Shown: positions 11,134-24,087, counted from the stretch's first letter. The stretch: DNA of 64,000 nucleotides from Proteles cristata cristata (GCA_017311185.1 JAESUZ010001506.1:1240001-1304000); one strand, 5' to 3'. Made by a program: numbers and translations. The notes: generated by a model from the sequence alone, not told the origin.

Positions 11134-11334
11134 GTGAGAAAAGTGGGCAGGGAGGGAAAAGTAATTGTGGAGAAGATATGTTAATAACAGAACTCGAGTT
11201 AAGATTTAAAACTCTACTCCTCTGCCCCTAGTGTGACCCATGTATTCCTAAATACAAGCCCCAGCTATACTTTGGTTCTTATCATCAGATTTCTGGAAGA
11301 TACTAGCCGTCTTAATACCATTTGGGTAATAATA

Positions 11335-11560
11335 TTATATATTGAACACTTTGTGCTCTGCCTTAGGGGCTTTTCATGTTGTGTCATGTAGTGTTCGCTA
11401 GTATGTATTGAAGCAAGAATCACTATCCCTGCATTTATACCTAAAAAAGCATCTCCAAGAAGGCGAGTTATTCACCGAGAGTCATAAAGCTGCACGGGGT
11501 AGACCTGGGACTCCAAAGGTCTCTATTATTAACCACTATGATTAACTGATTCTTGTTTTC
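11335..11560 (-). repeat. MIR-like fragment
   Basis: Weak reverse MIR match ending in GAGTCATAAAGCTGCACGG and GACCTGGGACTCCAAAGGTCT. Confidence 0.5.
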
Positions 11561-11924
11561 TTAAAATAGAGCCTTGATACTTGAGTTGGTCAGAGTGAGG
11601 CTCTGTTCCTTATAGGTGGAACAGATATCCCTTTCAAGTGTCTAAGTATCTATCAGTGTCTGTAATGGCTTTTTAAAAAATTATATGCAAACCTGTATCC
11701 AAAATGTCAAATTTCAGGATATAGAGAGAGCAAACTGGCTTTAATTGATGTTCATGTGATACAGAATATAAATTTGGTAAATGAACTTTGGTGAAACATA
11801 TAAAGATGGGTAATAAAGCATGCATGCTTCAAATGTATCATGTAATGTGATACATAAATATCAAGCCATATGAATCAGTTAACAAAATTACTCCATAGAC
11901 AGCTCTTCCCATAACACTTTATTC
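11561..11924. other. Intronic DNA, nothing recognised
   Basis: No exon or repeat signature seen. Confidence 0.5.
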
Positions 11925-12150
11925 GACAGTAATAATGACTAAGACTTACTGGGCATTTACTATGTGCCACACGTCATGCCAAGCACTCTGTATATATTGT
12001 CTCATTTAAACCTCACTATTGGGAAAATGGTAAAAATAACCCTAGTTAAAGCCATGAAAATGGAAACCCAAAGCGAGACTAACTAGCTGATTTTTATTTT
12101 AGAGGCAAATTTTAAATGCAGGTATGTCTGCCTCCCAAAACCTTGTCTTA
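11925..12150 (-). repeat. MIR SINE
   Basis: Reverse MIR: ACTGGGCATTTACTATGTGCC, GCCAAGCACTCTGTATATATTG, CTCATTTAAACCTCAC. Confidence 0.75.
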
Positions 12151-12949
12151 ATCACTTCAAGCATCTCAAGTAGAGCATCTATCATATACTGTGTTGTGAT
12201 GATTTATTTGAAGGTCTGTCCACTATGAATCTACCTTTGAAGAGTTTATGGCTCTCCTATTCACCTCTGTCTCCTCCTTGCCTAAGATAAAATAGGAATA
12301 CAATATTAATACAAAGCAATTAGCTCATCTATTTCTAAAATAAAACTTGGGCCAATAATCACTCCTGCTGACTCTAGGCTATTGGATGAATTTTGCAAGG
12401 CAATGAATTAGCACATAAAAAAAAATCAGGATTCTGAAAACTAAACTTCCTTTTAGATACAAAACTCAAACTGCACTCAGTCCCCACAAGGAGACTGCTA
12501 AATTCTTTAGCTTCGTATTAACAGATTGATCTATGACAACTCTGTGCCACTCAGAGAAAAGGGAAAAAACTGAGCATCTCTGAAAATCTCTCATAAAAAT
12601 TATCTGTAAATAACAAGAAAGATGTTAAAATATTAACGCCTCCTCCACGAGTACATCAAAATGCTCCCTCAGCCACCTTCCATCTGTTTGCCCGCCTCTT
12701 CCAGCGTGAGCCCCAGCCTCACTCTGTTTTCAGCTTATTTGATGTCTAAAAAGATTGAGCCAAAAATTGTTTCAGCACGCTGGAAAGTATAATCCTCACA
12801 TTTCAGACACATTTGGACATCCTAATTTAAAATATGGTGGAAAAATAGCATACTTGTGGGTTGTTCCTTGCCATAGTTTAAATGCATCCCTATAAAATTT
12901 GTTTCTCTATCAAAATCATAGGCATAAACTTAACTTCTAAATGGAAGTA
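12151..12949. other. Intronic DNA, nothing recognised
   Basis: AT-rich sequence with no named repeat and no open frame of note. Confidence 0.5.
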
Positions 12950-13205
12950 ACAACAGCAACAGCAACAATAATAGCAGCTAATGTTATAATAACATTGTTC
13001 AAAGCACTTTACGGTCATCCACTTAATAATCCTGTAATGTTACTATTACTAGCTCCATTTTACTGGGTAGAACACTGAGGCCAGGGGGCATTCAGTGATT
13101 TATTCAAGGTCACAGAACTGGCAGTAGCAGAGCCATTGCTTAAAACCAAGGGTCTGGACTCCACATACTATGTTCTTAACACACTGCACCAATCTTCCCA
13201 GGAGA
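12950..13205 (-). repeat. MIR SINE
   Basis: Reverse MIR: CAAAGCACTTTACGGTCATCC, CTCCATTTTACTGGGTAGAAC, CAAGGTCACAGAACTGGCAG, GTCTGGACTCC. A short CAACAG-rich run precedes it (12950-12970). Confidence 0.8.
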
Positions 13206-13296
13206 TTTTAGCCACTACCTAGCTTTAATTCTTTCTCTTCCAATATCTGTTGTCATTGTCATATTGCAGCAGAAAAAAAGAGCTGGATCGTGAGTG

Positions 13297-13780
13297 TAGT
13301 GGGTTGAATAGTAGCCTCAAAAAATATATGTCTAATTCCTTATCCCCTGAATCTATGAATGTGAACTTATTTGGAATAAGAGTCTTTGCAAATGTAATTA
13401 AAGTTACAGATCTTTAGACAAGGCCTTCCTGGATTTAGAGGATGCTCTAAATCCAAAAACAAGTGTCCTATTAAGAGGAAGAGAGAGGGAGATTTGAGAC
13501 ACAGAAACACAGGGGAAAAGGTGATGCGAAGACAGAGGAAGAGATTGAAGTGATGTGTCTACAAGCCAAGGAATGCCAACAGTTACTGACAGCCAACAGA
13601 AGCTAAGAGAAGGGTGCGTAATGTATTCTCCCTCAGAGCCTCTAGAAGGAACCAACTCTGAAGACACTTAGATTTCAGTCTTCTGGCTTCTTCAGCTGTA
13701 CATAATAAATTTCTGCTGTGAAATTGAGCCACCAAGTTAATGGTAATTTATTATGAAAGCCCCAGGAAGCTAATACATTG
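13297..13780 (+). mobile_element. MLT1-type LTR (MaLR retrotransposon)
   Basis: It begins GTGGGTTGAATAGTAGCC and carries TTTGCAAATGTAATTAAAG, CAAGTGTCCTATTAAGAGG, ACAAGCCAAGGAATGCC and an AATAAATTTCTG polyadenylation region, ending GAAGCTAATACA. This is a solo LTR fossil with no internal coding region nearby. Confidence 0.8.
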
Positions 13781-13794
13781 AGTCATGGGCCCAA

Positions 13795-13925
13795 AAACCC
13801 TGAACAGAAATCACATCCTCACTTTACAGATGAGGAAACTGAGATTCAGAATGAGGAATTCTTTAGCATGTTGTCAATCACACAACAGGTTTATGGCAGG
13901 GCTAAGCCAGGCTCTAGCCTATGTG
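13795..13925 (-). repeat. MIR fragment
   Basis: CTCACTTTACAGATGAGGAAACTGAG core in reverse orientation. Confidence 0.65.
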
Positions 13926-13989
13926 CTGGTCTCCCATTTCCTGGGCCGGCCCCCTTTTCTTAACCCACCTCTAGGAGAGACGGAATTAA

Positions 13990-14170
13990 ACATGCACTTT
14001 AGAACCTGACCACCTGTATTGTCCTGCCATTTGATAGCTGTGTAACCCTGTTTTCTCATCTGCAAAATGGGAACCAAAATGACAACTACCTCACAGTGTT
14101 ATTTTAGGAAACAAGTGAATCAATATATATGACTAGTATGCAGTAGCTCTCCATAAATGTTAGTTGTCAT
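13990..14170 (+). repeat. MIR fragment
   Basis: Forward MIR: TTTGATAGCTGTGTAACCC, TTTTCTCATCTGCAAAATGGG, CTACCTCACAGTG, CTCCATAAATGTTAG. Confidence 0.75.
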
Positions 14171-16799
14171 AATTATTTTATTCCAATATCTATTAGGCTG
14201 TTGATAAAGGGCAAATTATAAAATCAGAAATATGGCAATGTCTAGAAAAAAACCTGATAGACACAATAGCCTGGCTTATCTTTATGTGTGGAAATTTGTG
14301 ACAAACTTTACTTCCCGATTTCTTATAAGAGTGTTGAACCTAAAAGGTAATGTCCATCATCCTTGACTTATACCTCTTTGACAGTCTTCACGGGCCCCAT
14401 TCCCAAAAAGGAATACCGATATGATTGGCCAGGACATTGACTGAAATGTGTGTGCTAACAAAAGGAACACAGCCATGCCCCACACCCTGTTTCCCCACTG
14501 CACAGCCCCAACAGAGCAAGTAGCCCCACGCCTCCATCTGCTTCCTGCTCTCCCATGGTGACCACTCCTGAACACACTGGTTTCTTAGGCAGTTCTGCCA
14601 TCCACCCAAGCTAACTTTACTCTTTCTTTTCTAAGTATCCATGTGGTAAGCACAGCAGAACCTCCTCCTGTTGCTAACCTTGATCTCCCCCTGAGCATGG
14701 TGGTTACATGGAGTCAACATGCAGAAGGCAAGACCATCTGTGAGTCTGATGGCAATGGAATAACAAGTTGTCTCACCTAGTCAGAAAATCCCTTCATGAA
14801 GGGTTACTGTGCCCATCCTCAGGGATTAATATAGCCATACTGTTTCCCTTATGACTGTTGATCTTTAGGTGTATATCCGTTTCGGTCAGACCCTGGAGAG
14901 GGGCAGAAAGAGCAGTAGCATTCAGACACCAAAACCCTATCCAAACTCCTAACAACCTCATATTAGCTTCTAATGGAAAATGTGTCCAAATTATTCTTTT
15001 TTAAAGAATAATGCTCATTATAAAGTATCCTCCAATGTATCGAACTTCCTATTAGTCATCTGAATGACAATGCACACTTGGAGAATACCAAGAAAATGAA
15101 ATACTTGGGGAAATTAAAGCCATTTCTCCCCCAAACCAAATAATCATCATTTTTTATAATGTTACCTGCCCTAATTATAGCACCAGATCTAAACACACAC
15201 ACACAAGCACACATGAATACACACTATACCCCTTGTGATATCTATCCCAATATAAAATCTAAGCCATCTGCTAGAATCAAGCTAAGTTCTATTGGAATCA
15301 ACAGTGTCCTTAGGAAACATAGGGCTGGGATGCTGATTTCATCACAATTCTATCTGCCTGTACTTTCTCCAGGAAGTTCAAGAACCATAAGCAGCTGTAG
15401 AAATCCAAGTCATCAGAAAAGCAAACAAAGGCAGCTCCTCTCCTGCAAAGCAAATTCCCTAAAAGAGCCTCAGCATCTGTGTTCTTAGCATAAAGGGTCA
15501 GACCTTAATCTATGGTGAATTTGTAATACTTCTCTCTTCCTTTTTTGTTTCATTCATTTGGGAAACACGATCCCTTTTACTCCAGGCCAGGTACCTGACC
15601 TCCACCATCACCCATAATCATGTCAGTTGTTTTTATTTTTTATTTTTTTTGATTTTTAAAAATTAACCAATGCCTGATATACCTTACCTATTTCTCCTTC
15701 CCTATATATCAAAAGGAAGTCCTTTTCCATTTCCAAGTCTGAGTGTGTGGCTCTTAAACTCCTAGAGCTCAAGAGAGCTCTCTCATAGATAGGGTCAGGA
15801 TTTTCATCCAAGACTCTGAGGCTCAAAGATGCTCATATCTTATTAACACCTTAAATTTGAAGATATTGTCCATTTTGCCTTCAAACTAAGAATGTATATC
15901 TGTCAACCAAGAAGTGTACTAAAGGAACCTCAAGAGACAACATCCCAGCTAAGGCAAACAATACCTGTTTAGGTCTGGCTCACCGGATTTAAAGCTACCA
16001 GACCTTCAGGGCAGCTATTATTCAGGGATATTATTTTAATAAATGGAAGGATGGGTGGATGGAAGGATGGGTAGATGGATGGACTGCCAGATATTTATTA
16101 AAGAACTAAAGAAAGCACAACATAATTCTCAAATTTACAACATACCTTTTTAAAAAACGGACACACACAAACAAAACTGAGGCACATATTTAATCCATAA
16201 CTATCATTTTCCTTCCTACAATAACTTTATTTGCAATTGAATTTGGATCTGAAACTTAAAAATAAGGCACACACAAAAATTCTGTTTACACCAGAGCATC
16301 TTCCACTAAGAAAACCATAACTAAGGAAGCATTGTAGCTTTAATCCACAGGTAAAACCTCTTCTTGGATTATTTAAGAACAACCTCTTTACTCCTCTGCA
16401 CTCTTGGGAGCACAGGATATATTTCTGCAGTGTTTCTATCAGGATGGTAATTAGTATAGCTGAGAAATGCCATCAACAGCAAAAGTAAAATTAGCCTTTA
16501 CTTGTAAAATGTCTCCTGGGAAAAGCTGGTGGCTCCTGTCTCCACCAAGCAGAGAATTGGGCTTGCTGTGTCATCCCACCGCAAGCAAATTACCCCATCA
16601 GCAGCACCTGAATAAAACCACCAACATATCAAACTGACCACCAACACATCTATCTTTACCTGTTTCAACCACACCTGCCTCATCCTAGCCACATGGCCCC
16701 CATCATGTTGCACACATGACTCTTTTGCCATCAAGGCACTCTTAATTTTCCTGAAAATTTAGCTTATACCTGTGGCATCTTTTAGCCAACATGAGCCTT
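14171..16799. other. Repeat-poor intron
   Basis: More than 2.5 kb without a recent insertion. It holds a short CA-rich run (15194-15220) and a GGAT/GGAA-rich simple repeat (16044-16084). The open frames 15159-15488 (plus), 14357-14609 and 16498-16734 (minus) have no recognisable domains and no splice context I trust. Confidence 0.5.
16044..16084 (+). repeat. Imperfect (GGAT)n simple repeat
   Basis: Tandem GGAAGGATGGGTGGATGGAA-like units over about 40 bp. Confidence 0.9.
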
Positions 16800-16960
16800 T
16801 GAGACCATTTTATTCAGCACAGTGATGCAACAGGGAAAACTGGGGCTCAGGGAGAGGAGGCGATTTGGCCAACATCACATCCTGTTTGGCATCAAAGTGA
16901 TATCTAAATTAATCCCTAGTCTAGAGCTTTATCTTTTCATTACACCAAGCAGCTTCCTTA
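16800..16960 (-). repeat. MIR fragment
   Basis: Reverse MIR: GGGAAAACTGGGGCTCAGGGAGAGG, GCCAACATCACATCC. Confidence 0.6.
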
Positions 16961-17034
16961 GGTTTAATCTTCTTTGATTCCACACCTACTGTCTCATTAT
17001 CTGGACCTTTCCTGAATACCTCCTCTCTGGGTTT

Positions 17035-17680
17035 GAGGAAACCTCACCACCTGCCCAGAGCTGATCTCATCTTTACCCTCCCCTTTCAGACTTTGTTTCA
17101 CCAATAACCCTCCCTCTCCAGGCCCATTCCCTGCATAGTAAGAATATGGTCAATTGTGTCACATACTGGTGCGAGGAGCTTCCCCAAACTTTGTATCTCC
17201 TCCAGTTACCACTTTTCAAAGCCAAGTTCCTTGCAGGAAGAACATAATCATCAACATTACCACTTCTACTCCACCACAACCCAATATGCACTCTCACCAC
17301 CTCCATGATGTTCTAGCAAAGGCCACAAGACAGCCAATTCAACCAGATCCCTACTTAGCATCACCATTTGGATAAATGAGCCTTTGCAACAAAACATCAT
17401 CAAAGACCCAAACTCCTAATCCCCCACATCCTAAACCTATTTTGTGCTCAGTCTTCCCCAGTGGCTCAAGCCCAAAACTTTTGACTCCTTTTCTTCCACG
17501 GGAATAGAAGTTCCATACAGGAAGGAATTTTTGTCTATTACTATACCCTCAGCATCTGGCCCAGCATGTTGTAAAAGTCCCATATTTGTTGACTTGACCC
17601 ATTTCAGCCATTCAGTCATCATCTTGCTTTACCCTCTTGAGGGACACCAGTGTCATCTCCAGTGGAAAATGAGTAAATAC
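17035..17680 (+). mobile_element. L2-like LINE fragment
   Basis: CT-rich, L2-style text with CTCACCACCTCCATGATGTTCTAGC and a tail like the L2 3' end (ACTATACCCTCAGCATCTGGCCCAGCATG). The open frames on both strands here (17073-17686) are incidental. Assignment is tentative. Confidence 0.5.
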
Positions 17681-18744
17681 ATCTAAAGTCAGTGGAGAGA
17701 TTTGTGTTAGAGAACTTTATTTGAGAGACCACTCCTTTGGCACAAACTGTTAAAGTGTCATTATAAGAGTTTTAGTTGGCCAGAGATTATGTAGCAGATG
17801 GATTCAGTAGACAATGATTACCAAAACAGGCCAAAGTTTACAAAAATCAATCATTCAAACACCTCCTGTGAGTCCTCAAGTTTCTAACTGGTTGGATTAA
17901 TGTGTGAAGCAGTGTAGACTTGGAAGCCATGTGACCTTTTTTGGGCAACTTGAGAGTTTGCCTTTCCTTAGGGCTCAGACAACAGCATTCACTGGGAAGT
18001 CATAGTCATCTTTTTTTCTCTATTGCTCCCTATAGTGATAGAAAAATTTACAATTTCCATCTCATACCACAGAAAATATTTCAGTTCAGCCTACCAGAAA
18101 AATATAAAGTGATTCTTACTTTTTTTTTTTAAAGCATGAGAAAGCTCTGGCTATGGCCCAAAATTTTCCAGAGCAGCCATCTGCAAAACAACATGAACTG
18201 GCTTGGATTCAGCTAAAGAGGTCAATACCTTGGTCATGAAAACTCTCCTAGCCACCCCTAAGAACAACAGGACGACGACAACAACAGCAGCAAAACTGTT
18301 CCCCAAATTGTAATATGGTATCTCCTTGGCATATAACAATACTTATACATCCAACAATCCCCTTTTCTCTCTCAGACACACGCACGCACAAACGCACACA
18401 CATAATAGAAAAGGGATGTCAAAGAATTAAGCCAAGGAAAATTAAGCCATTCTCAACTCAACAGACCCAGAGCTTCTGCTGGATTCATAAGCACTTTTCC
18501 CTTTTGACCTTCAACATATTGACAGAGGAGCTCTTAAAGTCATCCTTCTGCTGTACCATGGCAGTCCCAGAGGAGTTCACAGGGCTAGGAACACATAGGA
18601 AACATCACAGAAGCAAAATACGGTTTGTCCCAACATATGCCTCCATATATATTAAGCACCATACATCTCTTAATTCAGGAAAATAAAAAGAGGTGATCTC
18701 CAAGGGTTAATTTCTCTTTCTACTCTTTAGAGGTAAGTGCAATA
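17681..18744. other. Intronic DNA, nothing firmly recognised
   Basis: Contains an interrupted ACGC/ACAC run (18376-18402). The 123-codon frame 18315-18686 has no recognisable domain. Confidence 0.5.
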
Positions 18745-18761
18745 CTTGGACCACTACTTTT

Positions 18762-18984
18762 TTTTTTTTTTAATGTTTTATTTATTTCTAGGAGAGAGAG
18801 AGAGAGAGAGCGAGTGTGAGCAGGGGAAGGGTCAGAAAGAGGGAGTCACAGATTCTGAAACAGGCTCCAGGCTCCGAGCTGGCAGTCAGCACAGAGCCCG
18901 ACGTGGGGCTCGAACCCACGAACCGCGAGATCATGACCTAAGCGAAAGTCGGATGCTTAACCGACTAAGCCACCCAGGCGCCCC
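18762..18984 (-). mobile_element. Young feliform SINE, minus orientation
   Basis: Reverse copy with TTTATTTATTTCTAGGAGAG at the tail end and CCACCCAGGCGCCCC at the head. The 17-bp duplication CTTGGACCACTACTTTT at 18745-18761 and 18985-19001 is perfect. A 120-codon frame across it is SINE-derived. Confidence 0.97.
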
Positions 18985-19069
18985 CTTGGACCACTACTTT
19001 TGCCCTACCTTTGCATCTATGCTTTATGAAATAAATCTCCGGTCGTCTAGTTTCTCTTGGCCATTCCCT

Positions 19070-19270
19070 CCATTGAGAACTTCAACTCCCCACCACTGAC
19101 CCCTGCTCCCACCTACCATCCTAAATAGTTGTCCATCCTCAGAGACTATCTCTAATGCCGCCTTCTCTATATAAAGTCTTCCTTCATATCTTCCTTCTTT
19201 AGGCTCTTAAATCAAATTACATCTTTAATGGCACGGACAAATTTCTTCCCTTTTTATAATTCTTTTTTAT
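19070..19270 (+). mobile_element. Possible L2 fragment
   Basis: L2-like CT-rich text (TATAAAGTCTTCCTTCATATC, CTTAAATCAAATTACATC). Weak. Confidence 0.4.
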
Positions 19271-19584
19271 GGGCTTTTGGAGTACAGCATTTTCTCTGCT
19301 AGACAAGGTTCTCAAGGCAGGAGCTGGGACCTACTCGTTTTGTAACCACAAAGCTTCTAAACAGAAGCCCTGAATATTCATGGCTTTATCAAGATGCACT
19401 GGGCTATTAGTAATAAAGCCTCAACTCAAATCAGCTTATACAAATTGCATAATAATCAGAGATGGGGCAAACTTCAGTATGACTCTACCATACCATTTCT
19501 CTGCAGCTCTTTTAGCACTTTACTCCCCCATGTGATGCCTTTGTCCTCAGTTCTCCCTCATGATTATCATCATCTATTAATTTG

Positions 19585-19835
19585 ATATTTTGCTCAGATG
19601 AGCATGATGCTAAATATTTTTACATGAACTCCCTCATTTAATCCAATTAAATTTAAATCCTATTACATTTACTCCACTAGCAGTAAATTTACCCCTAAAG
19701 CAGGTACTATCATTACACCTACTTTACAGGTGAGGAAACAATTTCAAAGAGAGAAGTTGCCTAAAGTCCCGTAGCTGGAAATGGAACCCAAGCAATCCGC
19801 CTCCAAAGCTGATGCTCTCAACCACTGTCAAAGAC
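19585..19835 (-). repeat. MIR SINE
   Basis: Reverse MIR: CTCATTTAATCC, CTACTTTACAGGTGAGGAAAC, AGTTGCCTAAAGTCCCGTAGCTGG, GATGCTCTCAACCACTG. Confidence 0.78.
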
Positions 19836-20234
19836 AGTCAAGCAAGACCTGAGGAGGCAGGCCACACTAAGGCCACATTACCAGTCTGCTCACAGAAATT
19901 CTGAATGGAGAGCACATCAGATACAAAGGGTAAAACTGGGGCTGCCAGATTACAATACAAGCATTGTTTAGGAACGTCACTCCACATCTTACAGTATGGG
20001 CAGGAAACACCTAATAGGTGTTAAGAAGGTGGTCAAGACTCATACCAAGTTGAGACTTTCTCATTGAAGTTCATTAGAAGTACTGGATGGGATCTGGAAA
20101 GGCAATGACTTTCTCATTGGAAAGCCCAGTGGCTTGGGCTTCTAAGTTGTGTAATGCAGACTCCATGCCTGTCCTAAGATCACCTTGTGTACACAGGAAT
20201 GGCCACTCTATACCATAGTCAGGGCTGACTGACT

Positions 20235-20510
20235 AAAGACCAACTTTAGACATAGTCTGCCTGGACTCAACTCCAGCTCTGCAGCTTGCTCACTATAACC
20301 TTGGACAAGTGATCTCTCCTCTAGCCTTACCTTACTCGCATATGAAATAGTGATATTATTAATAGTACCTACTTCACAGGGTCATTATGAAGATTAAATG
20401 AGATACCATATGTGAGCCCATCAGCACAGTGTTTGAAATATCACTATCTCATTTAGGATATACGTAGGAAGTGCTTTACGAGCTATACTGATCATTTTTA
20501 TTCTTATCAA
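20235..20510 (+). repeat. MIR SINE
   Basis: Forward MIR: CTGCCTGGACTCAACTCCAGCTCTGC, AACCTTGGACAAGTGATC, AGTACCTACTTCACAGGGTC, GAAGATTAAATGAGATA. Confidence 0.8.
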
Positions 20511-22454
20511 GGGAACATATTGTAGTCAGGTGGGTGTTCTAGATGGAAAAGTGATTCACAGACTCACATGCTTTCCTGAGAAAGGGAAGAGCCCAGACTT
20601 TCTCTAACTCCCCCTCCCCAACCCTTTCAAGAAACCTTACACTATCTGGCTGTTGGGAGGATGTTGAGCCCACTCTCCTGGACTCTGGCTAGGCTTCCAC
20701 AGAAAAGAGAGAAAGCTCCTATCAAGGGTTCTCCTCAGAAAGGTAAGTAAATTGAGCAAGAAACTTTCTTCCCTAGCCTAAATTTCATGCTCAAGTTCCA
20801 AGGTAGAGTAAACTGTCCATCAAAAGTAAGGTACGTGACTGCTATGTTCCTTAGTCACATTCCACATAGAAAAAAAATAGGTTTCTAATGATTTTCACAG
20901 GATAGTAAATGTGTCTTACATTAGAGTCTTCTTCAGCCCTTCACCTGTTACTGGGAACACAGTAGGTACCCAATTACCTTTACTTAGTAATTTCCAAAAA
21001 TCTTTTGGTTCTTGCACTATCACAAATGCCTACAGCATAATTTGGTTTGCAGTGTTCAATTTTATTTGTAATCACAAAAAAGTGAAATAGAATTATCTGT
21101 GGCGAACTAGGAGTGTTGGTATCCCAAGACAAACATAATGAACCAAACAAAGATCTGTAATGAAAATATTTAAACATATACTTAAGTATGACACCCAACA
21201 CCATGCAGACTCTTCTGGGATAACTTATTCCTGAGGGTGGACTAAAATCTATCACCTTTAGGATATTGTATTTGAATATTTTTAGTGAATGGGTACTGTC
21301 CATCTATCAGTTTCCACCATACCAAGGTACACACCTTCAACTGTCACCAAAATCCTGGCACATGTCCCCTACTTCTCAGCAAAAATTGAAGAACAGTGAG
21401 GTGAAGACATGTCATACATTACCTAGGGCTCATTCATTTCATTACTGCCAGGAACTACCTACTCCTAATACATATGCAATATGTAATATTAAATGGCAAT
21501 ATCCAGACAGAGGCTTTACCTAAATATTCTCAGATACTCTTGGGGTTCAGAGCAGAGATAAGGAAGTGAAATGTTGTGCACAATTCAGGTTATGCACATT
21601 CTTCTAGGGAAAACGTAAGTTTTCATTGGCTCCTAACAAAAGTACATGGCTCCCCAAAGTTAAAAACCACAAACAGAAGTTTAAAAATTTTAAGAAAGCA
21701 AACTTTATTATTTGCTACATTTCTAAATTTGAGCAATTTCTAAATGTGGTCATCATGTGCACTGTCCAACTTTCCATCTCATATATTTACTTATTCCTCT
21801 GGTTCCAGGATTCTTTGGGAACTTTTATATTACTTTACATGGATATTTCAGAAAGCTCATCCAAGGGACGAATTTTAATTTTTTCCAATTCCTTTTTAGA
21901 TAATATATGCTCAGGAGACAAAACTTTTTAGAACTCAAGCTAACTGCTGTAACTTAAAATAGAAGATGCCAGATTATAAAATGCCTAGTTCTAAAAGTTT
22001 GTAACTGGCACCATAATCTCATCCACTTTGGAGACCCAATTTTCCAATGAGACTAAGGAAGCTTACAAAAAGTGGAGAATTGTTTAAAGTTCCATAGAGG
22101 ATGCAATCTGACATTATATAAAGAAACTGCACAGATCCACTAAGATAAGACAGCATGAATTGATCCTCATGTGAGTTAATACCATCTTTGGAATTTCTTC
22201 AGTGGGCAAAATCAGAAGTAGAGATTGACAACATGGATGAGAAAGCCCAGAGATCCCAAAAGGCTACTAAAGTTGCTGTTGAAATAGCTGTCTATAGACA
22301 GGTGATAGTAGTTAACTTCCTTTGGGTCATGGTCTTCTTAAAAACTGAAATAAGGCAAACTTCCATTTATCTGTTGCACAAATGTATTTCCCAGCAAGGG
22401 CTGTCCTTTCCTCCGTACCACCTTACCCATATGCTCCCTTGTTAGAGAATCTAC
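20511..22454. other. Repeat-poor intron
   Basis: Nearly 2 kb without a nameable repeat or exon. Frames such as 20980-21303 (minus), 21626-21931 and 22188-22445 (plus) show no family resemblance, only Phe/Ile/Lys-rich chance composition. Confidence 0.5.
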
Positions 22455-22915
22455 CCATCATGCCCTGTTTTCAGCAGTCTTTTTATAGCTCCCTTGAGAG
22501 ACAGTGGATCTCATGATTCCCTTAGCCACAGCTGATTGGACCTAGCACAAACTCTGGATTCAAGCTGGGCCAATCAAATTTTTGGTTCTCAGAATTTGAA
22601 ACTGAAACCAACCAACTCTAGCCAGTCTCGATTAAGGACTTGAATGGAAAAGATGCTTTCCTTGAGTGGCCACTTTTTCAGAAGCACCATATAAAAACAT
22701 ATCAAGAGGGAAATAAGAGAGACATGAGAGAGAAAGAGAAAAACTGACTTTGTCCTTATTTCTGATTATTTTCCAACTAACTTGATTCCAGTGCCCCAGA
22801 ACACCTGGCTGCCCTATATACACTGAGGGTCAGAAAAGAACTCTTATATGTTCCTAGTAAATCCCTTTCTTTTCCCCTTCAACATGTTTGAATGGGTTTC
22901 TGCTACTTGTACCTA
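22455..22915 (+). repeat. Old interspersed repeat, class uncertain
   Basis: Text such as CAGCTGATTGGACC, CAAGCTGGGCCAATCAAAT, an AGAGAGACATGAGAGAG block and TGAATGGGTTTCTGCTACTTG resembles a widespread mammalian LTR-like repeat whose name I cannot assign. It could simply be unique intron. Confidence 0.35.
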
Positions 22916-23739
22916 CATTTTCCCTTAAATAAGTGGTGATTAAATCAATTAGTACATAAATGAGCTGGCTTCTCAAAAAGAACAAAGAGGAGGTTTCATA
23001 GGGGAACGCTGCTGGGAAAGGTGGAAATAAGGATCGCTGGGACCCAAGAAGGGAAGATCTGACTTTGAGACACCAGATTTGGAACAATTCAAAAAACATA
23101 TCCTAAGTAGGTGTGACCACCCCAGTGAGGCCAGAAACCACCTGAAAAGGACACTGAGAGCTCCAGCTGAGGGACCCCTGCACCAGGAAGCTGTCCATGT
23201 ATCTTTAAGTTCCTGTAGATAGAGGCAAGTTTGGGAAGAATTCTAACTGGATTAACGAGACCATCCTTGCTGACGTACAATAATCCATAGTAAAGAACTT
23301 CCCCGTTCCTGAAGCCCTGCTCTTACAGATCCAGTCAATTTGTCAAAGCCATAACCACTAAATGGATCTGCCAGACCTTTAATGAACATCCTGAGAGATA
23401 ATCTTTCATTCTTCTGCCACCTGCAGTTTTAATTTTCCAGCCAGTTCTTGGGAGTTACTTCCTCCCATCCTTCTCGGTGGGTTTCCAAGATAGTTTTCCT
23501 TTGGCATCCTTCTCTGCTCATGTACTCAAAGGATGCATTTGCTCCTTCCTGCTTGCCCTCTCTCCTCTGTTTCCCTTGACAACATGCACCCTTCCTCATT
23601 CTGGGTTTCTGTCCTTTCTATAAAACTCCTTGACAGCACCCTCAAGCAGCGCATTCCTACTTCCACACTACATTAGGGCTTCCATTTCCACACCAAATTC
23701 CCTGGTTTTCAAGCAGATCTGTTGTTTTCCCCCTTTAAG
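22916..23739. other. Intronic DNA, nothing recognised
   Basis: No repeat named. Open frames 22854-23280 (minus) are chance. Confidence 0.5.
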
Positions 23740-23955
23740 ACAATAGAAAGAGCACACCTTTGAAACTAAGCATACCTGATATTCAAATTGCAGCTCTATC
23801 TAATGGTGAGACCTCAGGCCACTTAATCTCCATGTCTTGTTTCACATCTATAAAATGAGGGTGCCATGTGTCTTGCAGGACTGTTGAGCTGACACACATG
23901 GAAAGTAACTAGTAAATTCCTGGTACAAAGTAGAAGCTCAAAAATACTCCCTTCC
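23740..23955 (+). repeat. MIR SINE
   Basis: Forward MIR: GAAAGAGCACACC, CAAATTGCAGCTCTATC, CATCTATAAAATGAGGGTGCC, GGTACAAAGTAGAAGCTCA. Confidence 0.75.
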
Positions 23956-24087
23956 CTTTCCAAAATCAATGTCAGACATAGTCAAAAAACACCATAAAAA
24001 CACATTAAGGTGAAAAGAAATGATGGTTTAAAAAAAAGGTTTCATTTTTGTAAAGGGTTGTCTCTTTCCTTAAAAGATTAATCTCTA

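Noticed and set aside
13297..13780. Endogenous retrovirus with coding genes
   Set aside because: Only solo MaLR (MLT1) LTRs are present here and at 28555, 41690 and 54890; no gag, pol or env remnant is recognisable between or beside them.
18737..19099. 120-codon plus-strand frame
   Set aside because: It reads through a reversed SINE; RERESEC-like and GARTHEPRDHD text is the standard translation of this SINE and recurs at 47857-48045.
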